DNA of 64,000 nt from Pseudomonas sp. MYb60. Its GTDB lineage: Bacteria; Pseudomonadota; Gammaproteobacteria; Pseudomonadales; Pseudomonadaceae. The stretch is taken from assembly GCF_002979555.1 (NCBI RefSeq), contig NZ_PCOZ01000006.1, positions 62,001-126,000 on the forward strand. The letters run 5' to 3'. Below the pieces are notes generated by a model. That model was not told the origin of the DNA, did no database searches, and saw only the letters and a list, made by a program, of their open reading frames with translations. Position numbers and translations under genes: made by a program. Positions 1-8,429 of this stretch are shown piece after piece. Every line of letters begins with the position of its first letter. Position 1 is the first letter of the stretch.

Positions 1-434
1 TTGCGCTCCACCAGTTTGCGTGCGACATCGCCCTGAGCCGCGCTGGAAATCTGCACTTCGAGGTTGGGAAACTGGCCGGCCAACGCGTCGAGGCTGTCGA
101 GCACCGGCTGGTAGAGCATCGCCTCGTCCTGGGCCAGGCGCAGGCAGGCTTCTTCGCCACGCATCAACGACAGCGCCCGACCGTTCAGGCGCTCGCATTG
201 ACGCAGGACCTCCCTCGCCTCCTCCAGCAACACGGTGCCCGCTTCAGTGAGACGGGGTTGGCGGCCGCTGCTGCGTTCGAACAGGCTCACACCCAGGTCA
301 GCCTCCAGCAGGGCGATGCCATTGCTCACCGCCGACTGCGCCTTGCGCTGCCCGCGCGCCACCGCCGAGAACGAGCGCTGTTCGGCGACGCTGACGAACA
401 GGCGCATCTGTTCCAGATCCCAGTGCATACTCAT
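1..434 (-). CDS. LysR-family transcriptional regulator, 5' part only (runs off the left edge)
   Basis: Reading leftward from the ATG whose complement is at 432-434 gives MSMHWDLEQMRLFVSVAEQ and then an uninterrupted frame to the window edge. The first ~60 residues are a typical LysR winged helix-turn-helix: an LRLF-like start, a FSAVARAQ-KAQSAVSN recognition stretch, then LEADLGVSLFER. The following ~80 residues are the linker helix and the start of the effector-binding domain; the rest lies outside the window. A second ATG two codons in (426-428) is an alternative start. It is divergent from the SMR efflux gene at 536, and a perfect 13-bp inverted repeat lies between them, the usual layout for a LysR protein controlling itself and its neighbour. 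Family assignment is firm; effector and target are inference. Confidence 0.9.
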   Translation of the reverse strand, partial: MSMHWDLEQMRLFVSVAEQRSFSAVARGQRKAQSAVSNGIALLEADLGVSLFERSSGRQPRLTEAGTVLLEEAREVLRQCERLNGRALSLMRGEEACLRLAQDEAMLYQPVLDSLDALAGQFPNLEVQISSAAQGDVARKLVER

Positions 435-448
435 GTCCAACCCATCTC

Positions 449-514
449 CCATTCAGATAGGTAATGACTTTACCCCATCTGAAAGCACTCTAGAATGCCA
501 GCCTATCTGAATGG
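449..514. promoter_or_regulatory. Divergent promoter region with a 13-bp inverted repeat (candidate LysR operator)
   Basis: CCATTCAGATAGG at 449-461 is repeated as its exact reverse complement at 502-514. A third, imperfect copy (10 of 13) lies at 474-486 in the same orientation as the second. The repeats fill the 101-bp gap between the divergent LysR and SMR starts. A TAGAAT at 491-496 could be a -10 box for the SMR gene, but no good -35 is visible. Operator function is inferred. Confidence 0.55.
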
Positions 515-535
515 CTCTACTCGAAGGATCTGCCC

Positions 536-871
536 ATGAACGCTGCTTACTGCTACCTGGCCATCGCCATCTGCTCGGAAGTGATCGCCACCGTTTCCAT
601 GAAAGCCATCAAGGGCTGGAGCACGCCTATCCCATTGCTGCTGGTGATCGTCGGCTACGGTGTGGCGTTCTGGATGCTGACCCTGGTGGTGCGCACGGTG
701 CCGGTGGGCGTGGCTTACGCCGTGTGGGCCGGGATGGGCATCGTGATGGTCAGCATCGCCGCCTTGTTCATCTACGGGCAAAAGCTCGATCTGCCAGCGA
801 TGCTGGGGATGGGCCTGATTGTGCTGGGCGTGGTGGTGATTCAACTGTTCTCGAAAACCGCCGGGCACTGA
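536..871 (+). CDS. Small multidrug resistance (SMR/EmrE-type) efflux protein
   Basis: A 111-residue inner-membrane protein with four predicted hydrophobic helices, the usual SMR length. The membrane-embedded acidic residue expected for proton/drug antiport is Glu15 (CSEVIAT), matching EmrE Glu14. The AYAVWAGMG motif of helix 3 and the GLIVLGVVVIQLFS helix 4 are also typical. SMR proteins work as antiparallel dimers that exchange protons for lipophilic cations; some subfamilies export guanidinium or polyamines, and the sequence alone does not settle which applies here. The start is supported by GAAGGA at 523-528. It sits divergent to a LysR gene and 55 bp before an FAD oxidoreductase gene that may share its transcript. 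Confidence 0.88.
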   Translation: MNAAYCYLAIAICSEVIATVSMKAIKGWSTPIPLLLVIVGYGVAFWMLTLVVRTVPVGVAYAVWAGMGIVMVSIAALFIYGQKLDLPAMLGMGLIVLGVVVIQLFSKTAGH

Positions 872-926
872 CCGCCCCTCAACAGCCTGTATACTGCGCC
901 TCTTGTCTAGAACACTGAGGTCGCCC

Positions 927-2102
927 ATGCCAACCGTTATTTCCACCGACGTCCTGATTGTCGGCGCCGGGGTTGCCGGCCTCTGGCTGAACGCGCGCCT
1001 GCGCCGCCAGGGGTTTTCCACGGTGTTGGTGGAAAATGCCACCCTGGGCGGTGGTCAGAGCGTGAAGTCCCAGGGGATTATCCACGGCGGTGCGAAATAC
1101 GCCCTGCACGGTGCCCTCACCGGCGCGTCCGAAGCGATTGCCGACATGCCGCGCCGCTGGCGTGAAGCCTTGGCGGGCAACGGCGAACTCGACCTGACCG
1201 GTGTGCGCCTGCTCTCCGAAGCGCACTACCTGTGGTCCCCCGGCACGCTCGCCGGCAACCTCACCAGCTTCTTCGCCAGCAAGGCGGTGCGCGGGCGCGT
1301 GGACCAGGTCAAGGGCGACGACCTGCCGCCAGCCCTGCAAGACCGCCGCTTCAAGGGCAAGGTCTACCGCCTGGCCGAACTGGTGGTGGATGTGCCAAGC
1401 CTGATCGAGCGCCTGGCGCAATTGGCCGGCGACGGCCTGCTCGCCGGGCAGCACATCGAACCGCTGCTCGAAGGCAATAAGCTGGTGGGTTTGAAAGTCG
1501 ACGGCCGCGAGATCCGCGCCCAGCGCATCGTGTTGAGCGCAGGCGGCGGTACTGCCGACCTGCTCACCGCCCTGGGCCTGAGCCAGCCGGCGATGCAAAA
1601 ACGCCCGCTGCACATGATCATCGCCAAAGGCCCCGGCCTCAAGCCACTGTATGCCCATTGCCTGGGCGGCGGCACCAAGCCGCGCATCACCGTGACCACC
1701 CACCCGGCCGCCGACGGCAATTGGGTGTGGTACATGGGCGGTGACATTGCCGAATCCGACGGCGTGGCCCGCACCGCCGAAGAGCAAATCGCCACCGCGC
1801 AGAAAGAGCTGGCGCAACTGCTGCCCTGGATCGACATGAGCCAGACCCAATGGGCGACCCTGCGCGTCGACCGTGCCGAGCCGCTGCAATCGGGCCTGAG
1901 CCGTCCCGATAACGCCTTCGTCGCCGAAGAGGGCCGCCTGCTGGTGGGCTGGCCGACCAAGCTGGCCCTGGCACCGGACTTCGCCGATCGCGTAATCAAT
2001 GCCTTCGAACGCGACGGTATCCGCCCGACCACCCCCGAGCCGCTGCCGGCGCTGCCCAAGCCCGCCATCGGCGTACCTGCCTGGGAGCAACTGTTGCCAT
2101 GA
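927..2102 (+). CDS. FAD-dependent oxidoreductase (DAO/glycine oxidase-like fold)
   Basis: 391 residues from the ATG at 927, preceded by GAGG (917-920); a longer in-frame start at 903 lacks such a site. Residues 8-36 form the Rossmann dinucleotide site, DVLIVGAGVAGLWLNARL, with Gly13, Gly15 and Gly18 followed by an acidic VLVEN end. A second conserved stretch (SVKSQGIIHGG) resembles DAO-family FAD proteins. The substrate is unknown. No signal peptide is seen, so it is cytoplasmic. Its TGA overlaps the ATG of the downstream aldo-keto reductase (ATGA), so the two products are probably translated together. It looks like the PAO1 gene I recall as PA4991. Family call is strong, function unassigned. 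Confidence 0.85.
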   Translation: MPTVISTDVLIVGAGVAGLWLNARLRRQGFSTVLVENATLGGGQSVKSQGIIHGGAKYALHGALTGASEAIADMPRRWREALAGNGELDLTGVRLLSEAHYLWSPGTLAGNLTSFFASKAVRGRVDQVKGDDLPPALQDRRFKGKVYRLAELVVDVPSLIERLAQLAGDGLLAGQHIEPLLEGNKLVGLKVDGREIRAQRIVLSAGGGTADLLTALGLSQPAMQKRPLHMIIAKGPGLKPLYAHCLGGGTKPRITVTTHPAADGNWVWYMGGDIAESDGVARTAEEQIATAQKELAQLLPWIDMSQTQWATLRVDRAEPLQSGLSRPDNAFVAEEGRLLVGWPTKLALAPDFADRVINAFERDGIRPTTPEPLPALPKPAIGVPAWEQLLP

Positions 2103-2911
2103 GCCTGCCGACCCTGCACGACTTGCACCGCCCATTGGGCAGCACCGGCCTGCTGGTTTCACCGCTGGGCCTGGGCACCGTAAAGCTGGGCCGCGACCAG
2201 GGGGTGAAATACCCCAACGGCTTCCAGATTCCCGACGACGACGCCGCGCGCATGCTGCTGCGCCAAGCTCGGCAACTGGGGATCAACCTGATCGACACCG
2301 CGCCGGCCTATGGCATGAGTGAAGAACGCCTGGGCCCGCTGCTGCGCGATCAGCGCAAGGACTGGGTGATTGTCAGCAAGGTCGGCGAAGAATTCGAAAA
2401 CGGCGTGTCCCGTCATGATTTCAGCGCCGCTCACACCCGGATGTCCGTCGAGCGCAGCTTGAAACGACTGGAAACGGATTTTATCGACCTGGTGCTGGTG
2501 CATTCCGACGGAAACGACCTGCACATTCTCAACGACTGCGAGGTCTACCAGACCCTGGCCGAGCTGAAACAGGAAGGCAAGATTCGCGGTTTCGGCTTTT
2601 CCGGCAAGACCGTCGAAGGCGGCGTGAAGGCTCTGGAACAGGGCGATTGCGCGATGGTCACCTACAATCTGAACGAACAGGCCGAGAACGCCGTCATTGA
2701 GTATGCGCAAGCGCATGGCAAGGGCATCCTGGTGAAAAAGGCCCTGGCGAGCGGGCACGTTTGCCTGGACCCTGGAATGGATCCAATACGCGAGAGTTTC
2801 GCCTTGTTGTTTGCGCAAACCGGCGTCGCCAGTGCTATTGTCGGCACCATTAATCCGCTGCACCTGGCCCATAACGTGGCAACCGCTGCCCAGGTTATAC
2901 GTCAACTCTGA
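2099..2911 (+). CDS. Aldo/keto reductase
   Basis: 270 residues with the full AKR catalytic tetrad visible: Asp66 and Tyr71 in LIDTAPAYG, Lys94 in VIVSKVG, and His135 in LVLVHSDG. The C-terminal GTINPLHLAHNV segment is near the NADPH-binding region. These enzymes are soluble TIM barrels that reduce carbonyls with NADPH; the substrate cannot be read from the sequence. The ATG overlaps the stop of the FAD oxidoreductase gene, and a Nudix-like gene follows 41 bp later, so the three form a likely operon. The pairing of a flavin oxidoreductase with an AKR suggests consecutive redox steps on one metabolite, which is inference. Confidence 0.9.
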   Translation: MSLPTLHDLHRPLGSTGLLVSPLGLGTVKLGRDQGVKYPNGFQIPDDDAARMLLRQARQLGINLIDTAPAYGMSEERLGPLLRDQRKDWVIVSKVGEEFENGVSRHDFSAAHTRMSVERSLKRLETDFIDLVLVHSDGNDLHILNDCEVYQTLAELKQEGKIRGFGFSGKTVEGGVKALEQGDCAMVTYNLNEQAENAVIEYAQAHGKGILVKKALASGHVCLDPGMDPIRESFALLFAQTGVASAIVGTINPLHLAHNVATAAQVIRQL

Positions 2912-2952
2912 TGCCGCCGACGCGGCCGACCCCGTCGCAGAAAGGAGCCGAC

Positions 2953-3912
2953 ATGCCGCGCACGCTCATAAGAAAGAACCCCAGCAACTTCAAGACACTG
3001 CCGCTGCACGTCGAAGCCACACCCGAGGGCCTGAGCTACCAGAGCGTGGGCATGCCGCTCAACTTCGCCCAGACCCTGCAACGCCGCAAACCCGTCGATG
3101 TACCCGATGCCGAGCGTTTTGCCCTGGAACTGGCGAACCTCGGCGTGTCGGTGCGCCTGACCCTGCACTGGCAAAACCGCGATTACTGGGTGCTGGTACG
3201 CCAGCGTCGCCAGGACCGTGGGGATGTGGTGCTCAAGCTGATCTCCGGCTACGTTCCGGCCCACGAGTTGAACCTGCCGCTGCACACCGCCATCCAGGAA
3301 ATTGCCGAAGAGTGCCTGCTGGAGACGCCCGAAGGCTGGCTCAGCGGGCGCTTCAACGACACCTGGCTGCCAGCGCCCTACTCCGCCGCGTTGCATTATC
3401 GCGAGGCCCTGCCGTTTCGCTTGAGCCCGCTGTCCGGCGCCGCGCGCCCGGTGCGTTGCGCTACGACCCAACTCATCGAGCGCCCGCGCGCCTACGTGCA
3501 CCTGCCCACCGCGTCGCTGCAGTTGATCTATGACCTGCGCCTGGAAGTGCCACGGGAAGCCAAGTCCCTGAGCCTGTTCCATGTGGACGAGCGCCTGGAG
3601 GGCGACCAGTTGGTGGCACGCCTGGACCGCAAGCGTCCGGACCTGTACCTGATGCCACTCAAGGACGGCCAGCCACTGGCGGAGCTGTACACGGTCAAGA
3701 AAGACCAGCTCTACCCGGCCAGTACCCGGGGCTTGTACCTGGCGGAAAGCTTCGCCAAGCAGGAAGGCTGGCTGGTGCGTGATGAGCGGATCCGCTGGAA
3801 GGACTGGCTGCGCCAACAGGGGCTGGCCGAGCCGGAGAAAGAGTCGAAACTCAAGCGCCTGGCACAGCGAGTACTGCGCAGGATCGTGCCGAAGAAAAAA
3901 GCCAAGGCCTAA
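2953..3912 (+). CDS. Conserved protein of unknown function with a degenerate Nudix-like motif
   Basis: 319 residues from the ATG at 2953, supported by AAAGGAG at 2941-2947; an in-frame ATG at 2911 has no such site. Homologues are, as I recall, often labelled 'metal ABC transporter ATPase', but no Walker motif is present. Instead residues 78-120 resemble a Nudix core: a YWVLVRQRR strand, then Gly99-x5-Glu105, then Gln115-Glu116-Ile-x-Glu119-Glu120. The spacing between the two halves is 9 rather than 7, the Arg is Gln and the final Gly is Leu. The last 30 residues are strongly basic (LAQRVLRRIVPKKKAKA). It is cytoplasmic and third in a row with the FAD oxidoreductase and aldo-keto reductase genes. 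Nucleotide-derivative binding is inference. Confidence 0.6.
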   Translation: MPRTLIRKNPSNFKTLPLHVEATPEGLSYQSVGMPLNFAQTLQRRKPVDVPDAERFALELANLGVSVRLTLHWQNRDYWVLVRQRRQDRGDVVLKLISGYVPAHELNLPLHTAIQEIAEECLLETPEGWLSGRFNDTWLPAPYSAALHYREALPFRLSPLSGAARPVRCATTQLIERPRAYVHLPTASLQLIYDLRLEVPREAKSLSLFHVDERLEGDQLVARLDRKRPDLYLMPLKDGQPLAELYTVKKDQLYPASTRGLYLAESFAKQEGWLVRDERIRWKDWLRQQGLAEPEKESKLKRLAQRVLRRIVPKKKAKA

Positions 3913-3942
3913 CGCAAAGCCTGCTCCCACACTGGAGTGCGT

Positions 3943-4869
3943 TCAGCCGTTGAGCAGGCGCTCCAGGCCGATCTTCAAGGGGGTCGGTTCGGGAAGCGTG
4001 AAGCTCGCCAACAACCGCTGGTTGTTCGCCCGCGAATGCTTGATATCCCCCGAACGTGCCGGCCCGTAAGTGATCACCGGCAACCGGCCGACCGCTTCTT
4101 CCAACGCCTGCAGCACCTGCTTGAGCGTGGTGGTGCGGTTCCAGCCGACGTTGATGGCACCCAGCGGTGCGTCCTTGATTTCGATGGCCTGCACCAGCAC
4201 GGCCACCAGATCTTCCACATACATGAAATCGCGGGTCTGCTCACCATCGCCGAACACGGTGATGGGCAAGCCCTGGCGGGCACGCTCGCTGAAGATGCTG
4301 ATCACGCCGGAATACGGTGAAGACGGGTCCTGACGCGGCCCGAAGATGTTGAAGAAGCGAAACACCACCGGCTCCAGGCCATGCTGGCGACGGTAGAAAT
4401 CCAGGTAGTGCTCACCGGCCAACTTGTCAGACGCATAGGGCGTCAACGGTGCCTTGGCGGTGTCTTCATCGATCGAAGCACCTTCGCCGTTGTTGCCGTA
4501 CACCGCCGCGCTGGAGGCGTACACCACCCGCTTCACCCCGGCCTTGCACAGGGCTTCGCAGAGGTTCAGGGTACCGACGAAATTGCTCTGATGGGTACTG
4601 ACCGGGTCATCCACCGAAGCCTGCACCGAAGCGACTGCCGCCAGATGCACCACGGCGCTCACGCCAACGGCGGCCTGCGCCACCAGCGCGGCGTCCGCCA
4701 CATCGCCTTCGAGCAGTTCGAGCCGCGGGTCATCCAGCGGCAGGTTGCTGCGCTTGCCGGTGGACAGCTTATCCAGCACCCGCACGCTGTAGCCCTTGGC
4801 GAGCAACGCATCGACCAGGTGCGAGCCGATAAAGCCCGCACCACCGGTCACCAGTACGCGTTTATTCAT
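3943..4869 (-). CDS. NAD-dependent epimerase/dehydratase (nucleotide-sugar, extended SDR)
   Basis: 308 residues of an extended short-chain dehydrogenase. The N-terminus holds the NAD site VTGGAGFIG (Gly9, Gly12, Gly15), an acidic DKLS after strand 2, GDVAD near 55-59, and the catalytic Ser119/Ser120 with Tyr145-x3-Lys149 (PYASDKLAGE). FRFFNIFGPRQDP is the usual sugar-nucleotide-binding region. It is close to UDP-glucose 4-epimerase/dTDP-glucose dehydratase relatives; exact substrate unknown. The start overlaps the end of hldE by 8 bp, so it is co-translated with a heptose-biosynthesis enzyme and likely supplies an activated sugar for lipopolysaccharide. HldD, the ADP-heptose epimerase, has a different signature, so I do not call it that. 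Confidence 0.85.
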   Translation of the reverse strand: MNKRVLVTGGAGFIGSHLVDALLAKGYSVRVLDKLSTGKRSNLPLDDPRLELLEGDVADAALVAQAAVGVSAVVHLAAVASVQASVDDPVSTHQSNFVGTLNLCEALCKAGVKRVVYASSAAVYGNNGEGASIDEDTAKAPLTPYASDKLAGEHYLDFYRRQHGLEPVVFRFFNIFGPRQDPSSPYSGVISIFSERARQGLPITVFGDGEQTRDFMYVEDLVAVLVQAIEIKDAPLGAINVGWNRTTTLKQVLQALEEAVGRLPVITYGPARSGDIKHSRANNQRLLASFTLPEPTPLKIGLERLLNG

Positions 4870-6286
4870 TGTTGCGGATTTTCTCGACGATGGCGGTGGT
4901 CGAGCTGTTTTCCACCAGGCCGAGCACTTTGACCGTGCCGCCGTAGGCGCTGACGATGTCCGCGCCGACCACCTGGTCCACGGAATAATCGCCGCCCTTG
5001 ACCAGCACGTCCGGCTTGACCTGCGCCAGCAGGTTTTCCGGGGTCGCTTCAGGGAAGCTGATCACCCAGTCCACCGCACCCAGGCCGGCCAGCACCGCCA
5101 TGCGTCGATCAACACTGTTGATCGGACGCCCAGGGCCTTTGAGGCGGCTGACGGACGCATCATCGTTGACCGCAACGATCAGGCGGTCGCCTTGGGCGCG
5201 CGCCTGCTCCAGGTAGGTCACGTGGCCGGCGTGCAGGATGTCGAAGCAGCCGTTGGTGAACACAATGCTTTCGTTGTGCGCACGGGCATCGTCAATCGCC
5301 AGCAGCAATTGCTCGATGCCCAGCACGCCACGCTCCGACCCTTCGGAGCGCTGGATGGCGCGGCGCAATTCGGGCGCACTGATGGCCGCGGTACCCAGCT
5401 TGCCCACCACGATGCCAGCTGCCAGGTTGGCCAGGGCCACGGCGTGGGGCAATTCTTCGCCGGCGGCGATGGACGCGGCCAGGGTGGAGATCACGGTGTC
5501 GCCGGCGCCGGTGACGTCAAACACTTCACGGGCACGTGCTGGCAAGTGCATGGCTGGATGGCCAGGACGCAGCAGGGTCATGCCGTGCTCGCCACGGGTC
5601 ACCAACAAGGCGCCCAGGTCGAGTTCGGCCATCAGCGCCGCGCCCTTGCTCACCAGTTCGTGCTCGTCGGCACAACCGCCGACAATGGCTTCGAACTCGC
5701 TGAGGTTCGGGGTGATCAGGCTGGCGCCACGGTAGATCGAGAAATCCCGCCCCTTGGGGTCGGCCAGCACCGGAATGCCCTTGGCCTTGGCGGCCTGGAT
5801 CAATACCTGATGGTTCTTCAGGGCGCCTTTGCCATAGTCGGACAGCACCAGCACCTTGATGCCTTCGAGCAACTCATCGACCTGGCCGCTGAGGGCCAGG
5901 GCGTCGGTGGCGAAGGGTTCTTCGAAATCGATACGCAGCAATTGCTGGTGACGGCTCATGACCCGCAGCTTGACGATGGTCGGCTGATGGGCGATGCGCT
6001 GGAACAGCGCGCGCACGCCGGCACCGCGCAGGCTGTTGGCCAGGCTGTCGGCGGCTTCGTCGTCGCCGGTCACACCCACCAGGGAGGCCGGCGCGCCGAG
6101 GGCGGCAATATTGAGAGCAACGTTGGCAGCGCCGCCTGGACGGTCTTCGATTTGCTCGACCTTGACCACCGGCACCGGCGCCTCAGGGGAAATCCGTGAG
6201 GTACCACCATGCCAGTAACGGTCGAGCATGACATCGCCGACCACCAAGACAGGGGCTTGATCGAATCGCGGCATGGACAACTTCAT
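4862..6286 (-). CDS. hldE: Bifunctional heptose-7-phosphate kinase / heptose-1-phosphate adenylyltransferase HldE
   Basis: 474 residues from ATG at 6286; a GTG four codons upstream (6298) is possible but adds residues not usual in the family. Residues ~1-318 are a PfkB/ribokinase-type kinase that phosphorylates D-glycero-manno-heptose 7-phosphate, ending in the anion-hole motif DVTGAGDTVIS. Residues ~340-474 are a nucleotidyltransferase with FTNGCFDILHAGH (HxGH) that makes ADP-heptose. Together they supply the donor used by WaaC and WaaF, also in this window. It overlaps the downstream epimerase gene by 8 bp. A REP pair separates it from msbA upstream. Length and domain order match the family. 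Confidence 0.96.
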   Translation of the reverse strand: MKLSMPRFDQAPVLVVGDVMLDRYWHGGTSRISPEAPVPVVKVEQIEDRPGGAANVALNIAALGAPASLVGVTGDDEAADSLANSLRGAGVRALFQRIAHQPTIVKLRVMSRHQQLLRIDFEEPFATDALALSGQVDELLEGIKVLVLSDYGKGALKNHQVLIQAAKAKGIPVLADPKGRDFSIYRGASLITPNLSEFEAIVGGCADEHELVSKGAALMAELDLGALLVTRGEHGMTLLRPGHPAMHLPARAREVFDVTGAGDTVISTLAASIAAGEELPHAVALANLAAGIVVGKLGTAAISAPELRRAIQRSEGSERGVLGIEQLLLAIDDARAHNESIVFTNGCFDILHAGHVTYLEQARAQGDRLIVAVNDDASVSRLKGPGRPINSVDRRMAVLAGLGAVDWVISFPEATPENLLAQVKPDVLVKGGDYSVDQVVGADIVSAYGGTVKVLGLVENSSTTAIVEKIRNNE

Positions 6287-6364
6287 GGAGCAACCCACTA
6301 CAAAATGAACAGGGGCGCGATATTAGCACAGGGTTTACGCAGGCTTGTGTCCACCGCAGGGCAA

Positions 6365-6456
6365 ATGTGGGAGGGGGCTTGCTCCCGATGGCGGTGGTCC
6401 AGCCAGCATTTCTGCTCGCTGGCACGCCGCTATCGGGGGCAAGCCCCCTCTCACAT
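6365..6456. repeat. REP element pair, inverted
   Basis: ATGTGGGAGGGGGCTTGCTC at 6365-6384 is mirrored by a near-exact inverted copy ending at 6456 (GCAAGCCCCCTCTCACAT), with a GATGGCGGT-type spacer. This is the paired REP form common in fluorescent pseudomonads. It lies between msbA and hldE, both on the minus strand. Confidence 0.85.
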
Positions 6457-6479
6457 CAAGCCAGTGAGCACCGGTCGGA

Positions 6480-8285
6480 TCAGGTGATGTCAGCAGGCGC
6501 CGGGGCATCGAGGCCCATGGCATGCAGGCGGGCGTAGTAGCCGTTCTGGGCCAGCAGTTCGCCGTGGGTGCCGCGCTCGACGATACGACCGTCGTCCATC
6601 ACCAGGATCAGGTCGGCCTTCTCGATGGTGGACAGGCGGTGCGCAATCACCAGGGTGGTGCGGCCTTGCATGACCTTGTCGAGTGCCGCCTGGATGTGCC
6701 GCTCGGATTCGGTGTCGAGGGCCGAGGTGGCCTCGTCGAGAATCAGCAGCGGCGCGTTTTTCAGCAAGGCACGGGCAATGGCCAGGCGCTGGCGCTGGCC
6801 ACCGGACAGCAGCACGCCGTTTTCGCCGACCTGGGTGTCGAAGCCCTTGGGCAACTGGTCGATGAAGTCCTTGGCATTGGCATCGGCCGCCGCCGCTTCA
6901 ACGTCTGCCCGTGGCGCGCCGGCCAGGTCGCCGTAGGCGATGTTGTTGGTCACGGTGTCGCTGAACAGCGTGACATGCTGGGTCACCTGGGCGATGTGAC
7001 GGCGCAGATTGAGCAGCTTGTAGTCTTCGATTTCCACGCCATCGAGCAGGATTTCGCCGCTCTCATGGTGATAGAAACGCGGGATAAGGCTGGCCAGGGT
7101 CGACTTGCCGCTGCCCGAACGCCCCACCAGCGCGATCATCTGCCCAGGCTCGGCAGTGAAGCTGATGTCCTTGAGCACATGGCGTTCGGTGCCGGGGTAG
7201 GTGAAGTTCAGGTTGCGCACTTCAAGGTGGCCGCTGACTTTGTCACGCTCGACAGTGCCGCGATCGACTTCGACCTCTTCGTCCAGTTGCTCGAAGATAC
7301 TCTCGGCACCGGCCACGCCTTTCTGGATGGTCGAGCTGACTTCGGACAGTTGGCGGATCGGCTTGGGCAACAGGCCGGCCAGGGTGATGTAGGCCACCAT
7401 GTCACCGGCAGACGCATCACCGCGAAGGTAAAGGACCAGGAACATCAGCACCGCCATGGCGGTGTAGATCACCAGTTGCAGCGCCGGGGTATAGATGGCG
7501 CCGGTGCGGGTCATGCGCAGTTGCTTGTCGGTATTGCTCTGGCTGGCCTTGAGGAAACGTTTTTCCTCGTAGATTTCGCCGCCGAAGCTGCGCACCACGC
7601 GGTAACCCTGAATGGTTTCCGAGGCCACGTGGGTCACGTCGCCCATGGCCACCTGGATCTTCTTGCTCTGCTTGCGGAATTTCTTGCTGGCCGTGCTGAC
7701 CATCACCGCGATCAGCGGCAGGATGGCGATCATCACCAGCGTCAGGCGCCAGTTCATGAACAGCAGCGAGGCGAACAGGAAGATCACCGTCATGCCTTCA
7801 CGGATCACCACTTTGATAGCGTCGGTGGCCGCGCCCGTGACCATGGTCACGTTGAAGGTGATGCGGGAAATCAGGTGCCCGGAATTATGGTTGTCGAAAT
7901 AGCGGTTCGGCAGGGTCAGCAAGTTGTTGAACAACTGCACCCGCAGGTCGTGCACCAGGCCCAGGGAAACCTTGGCCAGCAGGTAGTTGCCGAGGAACGA
8001 GCCGAGGCCCTGCCAGGCGGCGATCAGGATGATCAGCAGCGGCACCGCCTGCAGCAATTGCAGGTCGCGCAGGTAAGGCACGGTCGGGAACAGCACGGCT
8101 TGCGGGTTGGACAGACCGTCGACGAAGTACTTGAGGATGTACCCCAGCATGGGCTGGGTCGACGCGAAAATCAGAAATCCGACGATACTCAATGCGAACA
8201 GACCCGCGTAGGGCCTGACGTAGCTGAGCAGACGGAAGTATATTTTCAAGCTCGAAGGGCTTGCGCTCGGACTGGAGTCGGTCAT
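6480..8285 (-). CDS. msbA: Lipid A export ABC transporter MsbA (permease and ATPase in one chain)
   Basis: 601 residues from the ATG at 8285 (MTDSSPSASPSS), the start I recall for PAO1 MsbA; an in-frame ATG at 8324 would add 13 residues. Residues ~20-330 hold six transmembrane helices, residues ~345-590 the nucleotide-binding domain: Walker A GRSGSGKST, signature LSGGQRQRLA, Walker B LLILDEATSALD. The homodimer flips lipid A-core from the inner to the outer leaflet of the inner membrane, the step between core assembly by the Waa/Wap enzymes here and O-antigen ligation by WaaL. It is divergent from waaL. Neighbours on the same strand are hldE and the epimerase, beyond a REP pair. Confidence 0.96.
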   Translation of the reverse strand: MTDSSPSASPSSLKIYFRLLSYVRPYAGLFALSIVGFLIFASTQPMLGYILKYFVDGLSNPQAVLFPTVPYLRDLQLLQAVPLLIILIAAWQGLGSFLGNYLLAKVSLGLVHDLRVQLFNNLLTLPNRYFDNHNSGHLISRITFNVTMVTGAATDAIKVVIREGMTVIFLFASLLFMNWRLTLVMIAILPLIAVMVSTASKKFRKQSKKIQVAMGDVTHVASETIQGYRVVRSFGGEIYEEKRFLKASQSNTDKQLRMTRTGAIYTPALQLVIYTAMAVLMFLVLYLRGDASAGDMVAYITLAGLLPKPIRQLSEVSSTIQKGVAGAESIFEQLDEEVEVDRGTVERDKVSGHLEVRNLNFTYPGTERHVLKDISFTAEPGQMIALVGRSGSGKSTLASLIPRFYHHESGEILLDGVEIEDYKLLNLRRHIAQVTQHVTLFSDTVTNNIAYGDLAGAPRADVEAAAADANAKDFIDQLPKGFDTQVGENGVLLSGGQRQRLAIARALLKNAPLLILDEATSALDTESERHIQAALDKVMQGRTTLVIAHRLSTIEKADLILVMDDGRIVERGTHGELLAQNGYYARLHAMGLDAPAPADIT

Positions 8286-8429
8286 ATCACGCGGCGTTTT
8301 GAAAAAGGAGGCTGACTTTAGCACAGCTTCTCTGTTGTACTTGCACCCCGCATGACCTGCGACCCGGTCGGATCCGACCGGAGATATTATTTAGCCATCA
8401 TCGTAAGATGCTCGGCTTTCTCTTCCGGA

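Noticed and set aside
2911..2952. Earlier ATG start for the Nudix-like gene
   Set aside because: No ribosome-binding site there, whereas AAAGGAG precedes the ATG at 2953.
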